Origin: Brachycybe producta
Lineage: Eukaryota; Arthropoda; Diplopoda; Playtdesmida; Andrognathidae
Length of the DNA stretch: 64,000 bases
Assembly (NCBI GenBank): GCA_036925085.1
Contig: JAUPFP010000025.1
Coordinates: 1-64,000 of the forward strand
Direction of reading: 5' to 3'
Position 1 is the first letter of the stretch; each line of letters starts with the position of its first letter. Positions 11,991 through 23,859 of the stretch are shown in pieces. The notes beneath the pieces are model-generated. The model saw nothing but the letters and a program-made list of their open reading frames with translations, had not been told where the DNA came from and searched no databases. The position numbers were made by a program, and so were the translations under genes.

Positions 11991-14900
11991 TCAGTTGTGC
12001 TTCGAGTCCTTAATATCTGTCAGTAACTTTCCCAGGTCGACATCTTTGTAAACACGTTTAATGCCTCTCGGTAAACCACGGCAAGAACTCAAGTTCAACG
12101 CGTCTAAATTCATACAGTTACATAATACGGATCTGAAAAATACAAACGTATTTTAAGACGGTTTTAAAGTATAAACGCCTCTCGAACTCTGGTTATTCAG
12201 TCTTTCTAGAACAAAATCAAGAGAAACGTTACAGTATTTAAGAAACTAGAAAGGTAGCACAATCACTTAAGGGTATTTTCAAGTTGATACCTTTAAAAAT
12301 AAGCTTTTTATGTTAGTTTTAAAATGACACAGCTTTAAGCAGAGGATGCTAAGCAGACGATTTTTTTAAAAAGTTTATCTGTAAAAAGTTTATTTTGAAA
12401 GATATCATAATGAAACCACGAATACATTTCTGCTACAGTTCTAGTTTCTAACACACTTTCAATTTCTTCTTGGTTGCTGCTCTTTTGCAACGCAGAATAT
12501 CCAGAGGTCGATATTCAACTGTTCATACGACTTTTAATATTAAATTTTGTTGTTTATACTTGACGGGTTCCAATGAAACCGACGATCCGCAGAGATCCAA
12601 AGAACGAAGTGGAGACAAAGACGGTGTGGCCAAAGCTTTGACGGCCAAATCGATAACTTCTCCAGACTGGTTATTCCATGAAAGATCGACTTGAACCAGA
12701 CTGTGACCCCACTATGTGAACGGGAAAAAAACATTAATTTCTCCCGGGTTGCCTTCCACACCTTCTTCGAACAACCTTTTGCATTACGAGCTCCAAGTCT
12801 GGAGTGATTGCACCGGAACATTGGCCTAGAAATAAATGTTCGAGATCCCAAGCCGGAATACGAACCAAACCCGAAGCCGTAATACGAGAACAGCCACGGA
12901 CATCCAACAGTTTTAACTTATGAGACAATTTGAGAATCCTAAAAACGAATCAAGTAACGAAGTTTTAACAACTTCTTAGAACCTCGCAAAAACAAATCCA
13001 AATTAAGAGCCTAGAGACAAACGAGCGTTGGCTCATCTTGCACGACGCCACTGCCGTAACATAAAGGGAAATTCGGCGTTTCCAAAAACATGATATAGAG
13101 TCTAACCACAAATCTCTTCAAAGTTTGTTTTGAAAAACAATAGAAGTTGCAACAGCTTCTTGAATACTTTTATTTTACATTCTTTTCAATGATGCTAATT
13201 TGCTCGACACATGTTAAAGGTCATTGACCTCAAAAAACGTCCATTTTGTTAAAAAAAAAACTTTTTGTTTTTTCAGAAACATAGTTCATCTTTAAGAAAA
13301 ATTGTGTGTATATTTTAATGTATTCTTCAGATTTTAACAGATGTTTACGACGTTTGAAATTGCCGTTTGGTAGATAGAGCAACCAAATTCTAGTATAACT
13401 TTAGAATCCGCAAAATTTGACCACATGTCATGGCATAATACAACTCTGAAGTGTCCAGATTTTTAATATCTTTACCTTTCCATGGACGCATCATCAAGAC
13501 CAAGATCGAAATTACCGTTTTTCTTAGCAATACTCAATTCCTCAAGCTCCGGAAACCCGGGAGAAGCAGCCTTATGTGAAAAAGAAGTAAATAAAGTAAG
13601 TACACATATTAAATATTTTTCTGAAAATTCGAAAAAACTGAATCACTTGATCTGTTAATGGTACAGTAGAAAGGCGCATCATTAAATTTGTTAGTCGTAG
13701 AATCCTCAATTTATTACAACCTTGCTGAAGTTTCTCGATTGGGATTGTTATATTACCACGACCACTCGTTGCAATATTAGACAGATCCAACTCTCGAAGT
13801 TCTGGGCAATTTTCCTGTTTTGAAAAAAAAAAAATATGTTAAAATACAAGAAAAACAATTTTGAAAAAAAATCTTACCGAAATCATTGTTATGATTCCCG
13901 GAAGGCCAACAAGAACGTTTCCTGCAACACTAAACCGAATTAATCGATCTCCCAATTTGTTAACAACGTAAAGTATCGAGTTCTTCGAAACCGGACTGTC
14001 GGACGTAATGTGGGTTGAGATCTGCGATACATCTAAAGATGTCAATTTAGGGCACTTATCAATGATCGATCTAAGGATCGAACCGGTCACTTTACGACAT
14101 CCACTTAGATTTAGGCTGGTTAAACGCGGGCAATTCTCCATTATAATCTAATAAGATAAAATAGAACAATAGAATAAAAACATTAGACACTCAGGTTTCG
14201 AAATTAACTTTAAGAAAGTGTTGGAAGTGTCTTTTAAACTAGAAAAGTAAATGAGCCACTTAAAAATCTTTCAAATAAACATTTTATGACAGTCTGAACT
14301 TCATTTTAAATTTAAGTTTCAATTAAAATGTAAACGTTTTTCAAACTCTGGTTATTCTCTCTTTTAATCGCAAAAATTAAGATAAACTTCGAAATGCATA
14401 AAAAAACTAGAAAGGTAGCTCCATCACTTAAGGATATTTTCACGTCGATATTCTTTCAAAATAAAACTTTTACTGTCAGTTTGAAAATGACCCAACTTTA
14501 AGCAGATAATATTTTTTTTAAAAATTTTATCTATAAAAAGTTTGTTATGAAAGATGTAATAACAAAACCAGATCAACAAGAAAAAAAAACCTTTTTAATT
14601 TTGTTTTTGGGTTTGTTTTATGAAAAACACAATAGTAACAATATTTTTAGTGACGTTTAAAAAGATCCAAAAAAAATCAGCAAAGTTGAACGTACATTGA
14701 TTGTTTTCACAGTGAGATTCGCCCAACCTCCGAGATTCAGTTCTCGTACGCATCCAAAGTTCCTACGGCACAAAATTTGAAGCTCGGCTTCAGTCATCGT
14801 CACTTTTGGCTTCGAAATGTCGACGTGAACCCACAAAGACGGATGTTTTGCTACTTGTTTCCACATGTTGCACACTTGCGAAGCTCTTAAAACAAATTTG

Positions 14901-15518
14901 AAACTCGGTTTAAAACCAAAACTTTTCGCGGTTTTAACAACAAACCTTTTAAGAAAGGGCAGAACACCTTCAAATTTAACTACGTGTTCGAAAATGAGAA
15001 GAAGTATATCGAACGGAATGACGCTGCCCCAAGGACCAACGACACAATCTTCTATCGTGACGTCTTTCGTTTCTGCTTTACTTTTCTTCGTCCGTTGCTT
15101 CTTGTTTTTCTCTAACTTCTTTCTCGGCTGTTTCATTTTACGAAAAACAAAGTTGTCTATTTTTGTTCCTTCGTCGTTAGCTGTTGAAGTACGTTTGATG
15201 ACGAATTTTCCAACTCTTGGCGCCTCGGAGACGATCTTAACATCCGATTTCGGATTCTTTTCATTGTCTGAGCCACTTTCGCTAAAACTACTAAAAAAAT
15301 AAACAAAATGAGTTTAAAACGTGATGACCCTTTGATACTTTGACTTCTAACCATTCTAGACCAATGGAACCACCGTTCGTTGACGTTTTCTGACTTTCTC
15401 CACTCGAAGCAAGGAAATCTTCATCGTTAGAGTCATCCGAAGGCCATTCTTCACCGTTTACAACCCAAAGAATTGGATTCTTTGGATCCTTCTTAGCACC
15501 TAGTAGTCCTTTTTCCAT
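11991..15518 (-). CDS. FBXL6: F-box and leucine-rich repeat protein 6 (FBXL6 ortholog)
   Basis: Eight exons on the minus strand: 15352-15518, 14696-15290, 13878-14147, 13647-13814, 13476-13570, 12762-12938, 12560-12700 and 11991-12132. They total 1,755 nt with consistent phases and encode 584 residues. An acidic/basic N-terminal tail (1-142) precedes an F-box at about 143-205 (WGSVIPFDILLLIFEHVV, then FVLRASQVCNMWKQVAKHP). Leucine-rich repeats follow, e.g. LTSLNLSGCRKVTGSILRS, LQQGCNKLRILRLTNLMM and LLDVRGCSRITASGL. The C-terminus ALNLSSCRGLPRGIKRVYKD matches the FBXL6 end. Known family role: substrate receptor of an SCF (SKP1-CUL1-F-box) ubiquitin ligase; targets cannot be read here. The start is the first ATG of the first coding exon. 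The exon 2 acceptor could also lie 3 nt further in, removing one residue. Large introns hold mobile elements; the others are 61-76 bp. Confidence 0.93.
12225..12472. mobile_element. Family D MITE in FBXL6 last intron
   Basis: Both hairpin arms are present, TTAAGAAACTAGAAAGGTAG at left and CTAGTTTCTAACACAC at right. The element lies wholly within the intron 12,133-12,559 and accounts for most of its length. Confidence 0.65.
13003..13440. mobile_element. Family H element in FBXL6 intron
   Basis: It shares AAGAGCCTAGA at its start and TTAAAGGTCATTGACCTC with 'aaaaaacgtc' downstream with the element at 48,168-48,843. It lies within intron 12,939-13,475. It contains AGGTCATTGACCT at 13,218-13,230, a perfect inverted repeat of AGGTCA with one spacer base. 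Confidence 0.5.
14205..14590. mobile_element. Family D fragments in FBXL6 intron
   Basis: Two partial family D arms within intron 14,148-14,695: around 14,215-14,300 and 14,400-14,590, with 'aactagaaaggtagctc' and 'aaaaagtttgttatgaaagatg'. Neither has a complete partner arm. Confidence 0.5.
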
Positions 15519-15897
15519 CTTTTTACTTATTTCTACTGTTTAAGAGGCAAATACGGTGCACTACAGCTTAATAAAACGAACATAAGAAGAAGAAAAAACA
15601 ACTCCATTAGATGATAAACGAGGTCAAATACGGTTTTTTGTAATGTGACAACTTTCGTTTCGTATCGTAACTGTTTTATGACAAGAAACGTTAAATATAA
15701 TTAATAATACGTTAAAGAATAACTTACCTTAAGAAATAAATACATAATAAAGAAAAACTAAAACAAAAAACGATGTCAAACTACTAAAAAACCGTTTCTG
15801 GAGTCGTGGAAAATAGATGTAAATAAACGCAAAACCGAATCGGAGCGCTCCGAGCAATCCATATGTATTCACGTTCTTATATGAGCCATTCATGTAA
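15519..15897. promoter_or_regulatory. FBXL6 upstream region
   Basis: AT-rich sequence before the FBXL6 start codon (minus strand) that must hold its promoter and 5' UTR. I see no decisive core promoter motif. GGAGCGCTCC at about 15,842-15,851 is a short perfect palindrome. Confidence 0.35.
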
Positions 15898-16121
15898 CTA
15901 GCGTTTGCCCATTAGAATTAGCAGAGCGCATGCGCATTACCATCTTATCGTTTTATATAGGAAAACTAACCTAACCAAACCTATAGTGAACGTCTCATCG
16001 GCAGTTTCCGCTAGTGATCAATAGATGGCGCTACTAACGCAAATCTGCCAACACTTTCTAATATAAAACGAAAAGATGGTAATGCGCATGCGCTCTGCTA
16101 ATTCTAACGGGCAAACGCTAG
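15898..16121. mobile_element. TIR element with ~60-bp arms and GCATGCGC core
   Basis: The left arm from 15,898 (CTAGCGTTTGCCC, then ATTAGCAGAGCGCATGCGC and ATTACCATCTT) is repeated in inverse to 16,121 with few mismatches. The ~100-bp centre contains 'gatggcgctactaacgc'. No coding capacity. This is the only copy of the family that I noticed in the window. Confidence 0.7.
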
Positions 16122-16171
16122 TATTCCTGTATGGTAGCTGTTCGACTGAATTCTAGCCTCTATGACAGTCT

Positions 16172-19100
16172 TTCAAAGAGGCAAGTGTGCCCAGCAGTAA
16201 AATTTTGTTGGCGCCGCTCTTTTATGAGCGTCATCAATTTCTAATTGGTTTGTTACTTGGTCTGACGTAACATACCCCGCTTTTATCAATTTTTAATTGG
16301 TGATATTTCGTCTGACGCTCATAACAAGGCGGGGCCAACAAAATTTTAACCAGCTAAGCTACCCTGATTTCAATATATTAAAAAGAAATAAAAAGTAACA
16401 CACACTACTGAGACTCGAACCTACGAACACAAGTTCACAAGGTAGAGTTGCTACCTATATAGCTATACTGACACCAATGCAAATAAAAAATGATACTAAG
16501 TATTTGTTAACAATATGTGAAAGAAATCTATAAAATAAATTTATAAAAAATTCAGCCAAAGTAGATGGAGCCACCGTCTCCATTAAAATTTTTTTGCTAA
16601 AAAGCAAAAACTTTTTTGGAGGTATAGGATTTTTAACATAGAACTTTTTAATTAATGTTTGAAATGTTTGAAGACAGGGGCGCTACAATTAACTATTACA
16701 TAGAGTCCATGTATAAAGTGTTAGGTTATGTTAGGTTAGTGGGTTTGTGTTGGGTTAGTTTAGGTTAGTGGGTTAGGTTACAACCAATTAGAAATTTGAA
16801 GATGCTCATAAAAGGGCGGAGCAAAGGAAATTCTAAAGCTGTTTGCAGATGCCTGGCAGGCGTTTGGAGACAGCCAAAGGTCTTTTGCCCTGCCCTTTTA
16901 TAAGCATCAAACCAAATATCAATAAATTAGAAATTGCCATCTCACATAAAAGGGCGGGGCATGTGGCATCATTTTAGCAATAAATATATTTATGTTTATT
17001 TGAACAATTTGAAAATAATAAAAACTAATGGACACCACTGAGATTTGAACCCATGAACACAATTTCACAAGGCAGAGATGCTACCAACACAGCCATACAG
17101 ACAACTTCAGCAACCAAACTAATAAATTATACTAAGGATTTGTTAAGCAATAAGTCAAACAAATCTATAAAATATATTTTAAAAAAATTCAGCCAAAGTA
17201 GATGGAGCCACCATCTCCATTAAAAATTTTTTGCTAAAAAGCAAAAACTTTTTTTGGAGGTATAGGATTTTTAACATAGAACTTTTTAATTAATGTTTGA
17301 AATGTTTGAAGACAGGGGCGCTACAATCAACTATTACATAAGAGTCCATGTATAAGGTGTTAGGTTAGGTTAGGTTAGTCTTATGTTAGTGGGTTAGTGT
17401 TGGGTTAGGTTACAACCAATTAGAAATTGATGATGCTCATAAAAGGGCGGAGCAAAAGAAATTCTGAAACTATCTACAGATGCCTGTCAGGCATTTGGAG
17501 ACAGCCGAAGAAGGTCGTTTGCCCTGCCCTTTTATAAGCATCAAACCAAATATCAACCAATTAGAAATTGCCATCTCACATAAAAGGGCGGGGCATGTGA
17601 CATCATTTTAGCAATAAATATATTTATGTTTATTTGAACAATTTGAAAATAATAAAAACAGAAGGACACCACTGAGACTTGAACCCATGAACACAAGTTC
17701 ACAAGGCAGAGATGCTACCAACACAGCCATACTGACAACTGTAGCAACCAAACTAATAAATTATACTAAGGATTTGTTAAACAACAAGTCAAACAAAACT
17801 ATAAAATAAATTTAAAAAAAATTCAGCCAAAGTAGATGGAGCCACGGTCTCCATTAAAAATTTTTTGCTAAAAAGCAAAAACTTTTTTTGGAGGTATAGG
17901 ATTTTTTAACATAGAACTTTTTAATTAATGTTTGAAATGTTTGAAGACAGGGGCGCTACAATCAACTATTACATAGAGTCCATGTATAAAGTGTTAGGTT
18001 ATGTTAGGTTAGTGGGTTTGTGTTGGGTTAGTTTAGGTTAGTGTGTTAGGTTACAACCAATTAGAAATTTGAAGATGCTCATAAAAGGGTGGAGCAAAGG
18101 AAATTCTAAAGCTGTTTGCAGATGCCTGGCAAGCGTTTGGAGACAGCCGAAGAAGGTCGTTTGCCCTGCCCTTTTATAAGCATCAAACCAAATATCAATA
18201 AATTAGAAATTGCCATCTCACATAAAAGGGCGGGGCATGTGACATCATTTTAGCAATAAATAATATTTATGTTTATTTGAAAAATTTGAAAATAATAAAA
18301 ACTAATGGACACCACTGAGATTTGAACCCCTGAACACAACTTCACAAGGCAGAGATGCTACCAACACAGCTATACTGACAACTGTAACAACCAAACTAAT
18401 AAATTATACTAAGGATTTGTTAAACAATAAGTCAAACAAATCTATAAAATAAATTTAAAAAAAATTCAGCCAAAGTAGATGGAGCCACGGTCTCCATTAA
18501 AAAATTTTTGCCAAAAAGCAAAAACTTTTTTTTGAGGTATAGGATTTTTAACATAGAACTTTTTTAATTAATGTTTGAAATGTTTGAAGACAGGGGCGCT
18601 ACAATCAACTATTACATAAGAGTCCATGTATAAGGTGTTAGGTTAGGTTAGGTTAGTCTTATGTTAGTGGGTTAGTGTTGGGTTAGGTTACAACCAATTA
18701 GAAATTGATGATGCTCATAAAAGGGCGGAGCAAAAGAAATTCTGAAACTATCTACAGATGCCTGTCAGGCATTTGGAGACAGCCGAAGAAGGTCGTTTGC
18801 CCTGCCCTTTTATAAGCATCAAACCAAATATCAACCAATTAGAAATTGCCATCTCACATAAAAGGGCGGGGCATGTGACATCATTTTAGCAATAAATATA
18901 TTTATGTTTATTTGAACAATTTGAAAATAATAAAAACAGAAGGACACCACTGAGACTTGAACCCATGAACACAAGTTCACAAGGCAGAGATGCTACCAAC
19001 ACAGCCATACTGACAACTGTAGCAACCAAACTAATAAATTATACTAAGGATTTGTTAAACAACAAGTCAAACAAAACTATAAAATAAATTTAAAAAACAT

Positions 19101-20995
19101 TCAGCCAAAGTAGATGGAGCCACGGTCTCCATTAAAAATTTTTTGCCAAAAAGCAAAAACTTTTTTTGGAGGTATAGGATTTTTAACATAGAACTTTTTA
19201 ATTAATGTTTGAAATGTTTGAAGACAGGGGCGCTACAATCAACTATTACATAGAGTCCATGTATAAAGTGTTAGGTTATGTTAGGTTAGTGGGTTTGTGT
19301 TGGGTTAGTTTAGGTTAGTGTGTTAGGTTACAACCAATTAGAAATTTGAAGATGCTCATAAAAGGATGGAGCAAAGGAAATTCTAAAGCTGTTTGCAGAT
19401 GCCTGGCAGGCGTTTGGAGACAGCCGAAGAAGGTCGTTTGCCCTGCCCTTTTATAAGCATCAAACCAAATATCAACCAATTAGAAATTGCCATCTCACAT
19501 AAAAGGGCGGGGCATGTGACATCATTTTAGCAATAAATATATTTATGATTATTTGAACAATTTGAAAATAATAAAAACAGAAGGACACCACTGAGACTTG
19601 AACCCATGAACACATGTTCACAAGGCAGAGATGCTACCAACACAGCCATACTGACAACTGTAGCAACGAAACTAATAAATTATACTAAGGATTTGTTAAA
19701 CAACAAGTCAAACAAAACTATAAAATAAATTTTAAAAAAATTCAGCCAAAGTAGATGGAGCCACGGTCTCCATTAAAAATTTTTTGCCAAAAAGCAAAAA
19801 CTTTTTTTGGAGGTATAGGATTTTTAACATAGAACTTTTTAATTAATGTTTGAAATGTTTGAAGACAGGGGCGCTACAATCAACTATTACATAGAGTCCA
19901 TGTATAAAGTGTTAGGTTATGTTAGGTTAGTGGGTTTGTGTTGGGTTAGTTTAGGTTAGTGTTAGGTTACAACCAATTAGAAATTTGAAGATGCTCATAA
20001 AAGGGTGGAGCAAAGGAAATTCTAAAGCTGTTTGCAGATGCCTGGCAGGCGTTTGGAGACAGCCGAAGAAGGTCGTTTGCCCTGCCCTTTTATAAGCATC
20101 AAACCAAATATCAACCAATTAGAAATTGCCATCTCACATAAAAGGGCGGGGCATGTGACATCATTTTAGCAATAAATATATTTATGTTTATTTGAACAAT
20201 TTGAAAATAATAAAAACAGAAGGACACCACTGAGACTTGAACCCATGAACACAAGTTCACAAGGCAGAGATGCTACCAACACAGCCATACTGACAACTGT
20301 AGCAACCAAACTAATAAATTATACTAAGGATTTGTTAAACAACAAGTCAAACAAAACTATAAAATAAATTTAAAAAAAATTCAGCCAAAGTAGATGGAGC
20401 CACGGTCTCCATTAAAAATTTTTTGCCAAAAAGCAAAAACTTTTTTTGGAGGTATAGGATTTTTAACATAGAACTTTTTAATTAATGTTTGAAATGTTTG
20501 AAGACAGGGGCGCTACAATCAACTATTACATAGAGTCCATGTATAAGGTGTTAGGTTAGGTTAGTCTTATGTTAGTGGGTTAGTGTTGGGTTAGGTTACA
20601 ACCAATTAGAAATTGATGACGCTCATAAAAGGGCGGAGCAAAAGAAATTCTGAAACTGTTTACAGATGCCTGTCAGGCGTTTGGAGACAGCAGAAGAAGG
20701 TCGTTTGCACTGCCCTTTTATAAGTCAGACCAAATATCAACCAATTAGAAATTGTTGTCTCACATAAAAGGGCGGGGCATGTGCCATCATTTTAACAATT
20801 ATTTTAACACTTTGAAAATATCAAAAAAAAAAGAGACACTATTGAGACTTGAACCCATGAACACAAGTTCACAAGGCAGAGATGCTACCAACACAGCCAT
20901 ACTGACAACTGTAGCAAACAAACTAATAAATTATACTAAGGATTTGTTAAGAATTTGTCAACCAAATTGTAACACCAATGTTAACTAATATGTTA
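16172..20995 (+). repeat. Array S-B: about eight ~640-bp tRNA-like repeat units
   Basis: tRNA-like modules begin at about 16,411, 17,039, 17,676, 18,317, 18,953, 19,592, 20,232 and 20,846, giving steps of 614-641 bp. Each unit contains the landmarks of array S-A. Read on the minus strand the module gives GTTGGTAGCATCTCTGCC and, about 30 nt later, GGGTTCAAGTCTCAGTGG, the order expected of a tRNA D arm and T arm. The array begins with a family B hairpin end (GAGGCAAGTGTGCCCAGC). Neighbouring units are nearly identical, more so than in array S-A. Confidence 0.85.
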
Positions 20996-21010
20996 AAAAT
21001 TTGAGGCTAG

Positions 21011-21131
21011 TAGGTTGCAAACGCAAGGGGTCCGATATTGAAGAAAATAATGTGTGAGATTCACTAAGATTCACAGCTGATCGTGTATTATGGAACGATA
21101 TTTTACTTTTTATTCGCGTTTTACAGGATAT
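21011..21131. repeat. Left arm of inverted repeat pair flanking SWSAP1
   Basis: This segment ('ggttgcaaacgcaagggg' to GTTTTACAGGATAT) reappears in reverse complement at 23,860-23,981. Together the two arms bracket the SWSAP1-like gene. Confidence 0.65.
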
Positions 21132-21461
21132 TCAGGATAGAATGGAAACGATAGTTCCATATATCTGGAACATATTTATCAATATATCGATAAATATTGA
21201 TATTTAAAAAAATAAATATTAAATCTATTTGTTTCATATAATATATTAAGAAAAATTCCATTTTGTGTGAAATCCTTTTCTGAGTGCATATATGCACATG
21301 TTTGAAAGTTTTTGTTTTTGGGCCCCCTAAATAACGCGATGGACTGTCTGGGCCCACTTATAGTTTTTTGTCAGTTCTATTTCAGAGCCCTCTTCGTCCA
21401 GGGCCCTGTGTAGGCCTGCCTATAGTTACAGTCTTGGCCTTCTTATAGTAATGATCCTAAT
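21132..21461. other. Gene-free stretch
   Basis: No gene recognised; AT-rich with a GGGCCC-containing patch at about 21,320-21,410. Confidence 0.45.
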
Positions 21462-21765
21462 ACCTTGTACACACATGAATTAAATGAATTCTAATTAAAT
21501 GTGTTTAGGTGAATTATACGGAATCCAGTTAAGGACATGAAACAAATAAACATTGACTTTAATTATTAATATTTCAAATTGAAATACTAAATCAATATTT
21601 TGTCAATAGTTTATATATTTATATTTAAGTATTAACTCAATATTTTCAGATTACTTAACTGAATAAATTGAATTCGACATATTCTTTGTTTGTCCTTCAC
21701 AAGGCTCTGTAGAACACGTTTATTGCATTTAAATGCATTTAAATTATCAGCTGTGTGTACTAGGT
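21462..21765. mobile_element. Family K TIR element, copy K1
   Basis: The ~300-bp element begins ACCTTGTACACACATGAATT and ends CAGCTGTGTGTACTAGGT, so termini of about 13 bp are inverted. The flanking dinucleotide TA on each side fits a TA target duplication. The interior is AT-rich and non-coding. Copies K2 (33,304-33,634) and K3 (34,155-34,453, inverted) match along their length. Confidence 0.7.
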
Positions 21766-21829
21766 ATAATGATATGGTATGTGACAATATAATGGTAGAA
21801 TAACTAGAGTCCTGAGGACGTTTGGCACA

Positions 21830-23083
21830 TCAAACACGTATTTTATTATTATTTTTCAAAAAACGCAAATAAATTTCTTCACTTTTTTGCTCAAACGTTA
21901 CAGAATCGACAATAGTTGAATGACCGATAATTTTGTTTAAAATGAACCGTTTTTCTCTAATATTCGATCTCTGGTCCTCTCTTTTGCTTTCATTGTCTGG
22001 CTTCGACGTTTCTAGTAAATTCCAAACACGATCGAAGAAATGTTTTAGTGTGTTCGAAGAAGTTGTGATAAGTTCAATTTTGGCGCATGACACTAACAAT
22101 GGACACGAACGCTTCCTTTTTTTATCATGAAGAACATAAAAATATGCAATATAAAGCAGAAGTTTAGAAGTCATTTTTTTTACTACATTACCCTTTTAAA
22201 GCAGAGAAATAAGCAATATCTTGCAAAAGAGCTAATATTTTGGCTAGGTGACCAGCTTCCTGTAAGCAAAATAACAACAAAAATTAATAAACATAATTAA
22301 GAATTAAATAAAATCAGTGTGCAACTTGGTTCGTTAAGTCTCCTTCTGGTTGCTCGATGTAACGATCGAGTCCATCAACACAAATCAAAGTAGGATTAAA
22401 ATATGAGGCTTTATGAAGCTCGTGAAATGATGTTAGAAATTTCATAAATTCGGAATGTCCGTTAATGTATCTATAATTAAATAAAAGAATTACAAAACTG
22501 TATTATTCAGTTTGTGATTAAACTCGTTTTTTTTTTCCACATTGAGTAAAAACGGCTTTACGCGAATTGCAGGTGGGTCATATTGGTCCTTGTGGGTCTT
22601 GGCATTCCATGGACCGGACTTGGAAGGTCACTCAATGGTTTCTGCATTATGAAAAGGACTCCACTTTGTGATTTTTCACAATGAGTAACTGCAGCCTGAA
22701 ACAAAAGTGTTGTTTTGTACCTGAAAATAAACGATATTTTACAAAAATGACACTCATTTAAATGTGTGACTAATTACGAATGTTTCGGTCCAAGGATCAA
22801 AGTGCTGGTCACGTGTTTTCTATTCAGATGCTCAATTGATTTTCTATTAAATGTTCTTGACATATTTTCCAATGGAAACAACTTCCATAAAATGCCATCA
22901 TAATCGTCTAAACTTTCCATTTAAATTTCCATACTTTTATGAATGTCAAATACATTTGTGATCACCCTGTATAAAAGTGATGTGCGTTTATTTTAATAAT
23001 CACTAGCTGGCGCTGTAGTAGCGGAGATTAATCAAGAGTTTTTTTTATCCTTAGCGACCTTACCGTTCCAAAATAAAATCCAT
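21830..23083 (-). CDS. SWSAP1: SWSAP1-like RAD51-paralog ATPase, P-loop apparently lost
   Basis: Five exons on the minus strand: 23064-23083, 22562-22720, 22326-22470, 22192-22259 and 21830-22115. They total 678 nt in phase and encode 225 residues; the human protein is about 229. Matches to the family run in order: LLFQAAV and GVLFIMQKPLSDLP; YFNPTLICVDGLDRYIEQ with a Walker-B-like LICVDG; GHLAKILALLQDIAYFSALK; and a C-terminal region containing CPLLVSCAKIELI. Known family role: partner of SWS1 (ZSWIM7) in a Shu-type complex that promotes RAD51 filament assembly. Odd point: where a Walker A loop is expected the protein reads MDFILERYKTTLLF, keeping only Lys-Thr. Exon 1 (20 nt) is inferred from donor, phase and total length and is the weakest part; exon 5's acceptor is pyrimidine-poor. 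Confidence 0.75.
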
Positions 23084-23617
23084 ACCTTAACGATTCATAG
23101 TGACGTCATAAATCCTCGTTCAGAGCAATTTCTTTCGCTACAGGAAAAACGCTTTTTTGTGCATTTTAAAGTTTCATCGGTTGGATTATGATTTTAGAAC
23201 AAGAATTTCGGGTAATTTCTCACACATTTTGGTTTGTTTGCGACTTTGCATCGTCAGCTTATTTATATATTGTACAACAGATAAGACAGCTGCAGCGCCC
23301 TCATGCGGACTGACGGACATTTAATCAGGCTAATCTGGTAAATATATATATCTCTTTATTATTGGGTGATATTATCAATTCGGTGACAAATAAATGTTAA
23401 AGAATGTTTATGCTATTAATATTTAATGTTTAAACTCATTACATTTCAAGTATAATATAACCACACATTCTGTTAGTTATCGATTTGTTCAACAGTGTGA
23501 CGTCACGTTCATGTGTTTTTTTGTAAAAGCGTGACGTAAAACGATGATGTGCAGATATTAAAAACCACCATGCAATTATGTAAATTGAAAAATTTCCAAA
23601 GTTTACAAATATGAGAA
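23084..23617. promoter_or_regulatory. SWSAP1 upstream region
   Basis: The sequence just beyond the inferred SWSAP1 start must include its promoter. I see no clear core motif. ATGACGTCACTATG, containing a CRE-like TGACGTCA, lies about 15 bp upstream of the inferred start codon. Confidence 0.35.
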
Positions 23618-23760
23618 GCAGTTGGGCACAGCTAGAAAAGTTCGTTCTGATTGGTTATTTAGCTTTGTTACGCGTTTGATTCTGTTTATGAGTTTGTTAT
23701 TGGTCTGATGCTCATAAAAGGGCGGGGCTAACAGAATTTTTCTGGCTGCGCCCAACTGCC
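23618..23760. mobile_element. Family C hairpin element, copy C1
   Basis: Termini GCAGTTGGGCACAGC and GGCTGCGCCCAACTGC are inverted. The interior has 'ctgattggtt' and CATAAAAGGGCGGGGC. A related copy lies at 52,444-52,575 upstream of WDR5. Confidence 0.65.
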
Positions 23761-23859
23761 CAATGGGGCGGACATTGGGGGTGAATCTCGTACGGTATTG
23801 CGAGCCATTTTACTTTTTACCAACGTTTTACTGAATTTTAAAGCTTCAATTCCCATCTA

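Noticed and set aside
12540-12851. 103-codon minus-strand frame inside FBXL6
   Set aside because: It is out of frame with the leucine-rich repeat exons that match FBXL6 and reads through an intron.
17355-17410. TTAGG runs as interstitial telomere
   Set aside because: The TTAGGTTAGG stretches are short and irregular and occur at a fixed place in every array unit, so they belong to the repeat.
7675-20915. Functional tRNA genes at each array module
   Set aside because: Only the A/B-box-like halves are recognisable; acceptor and anticodon stems did not fold convincingly, and the modules are parts of a repeat.
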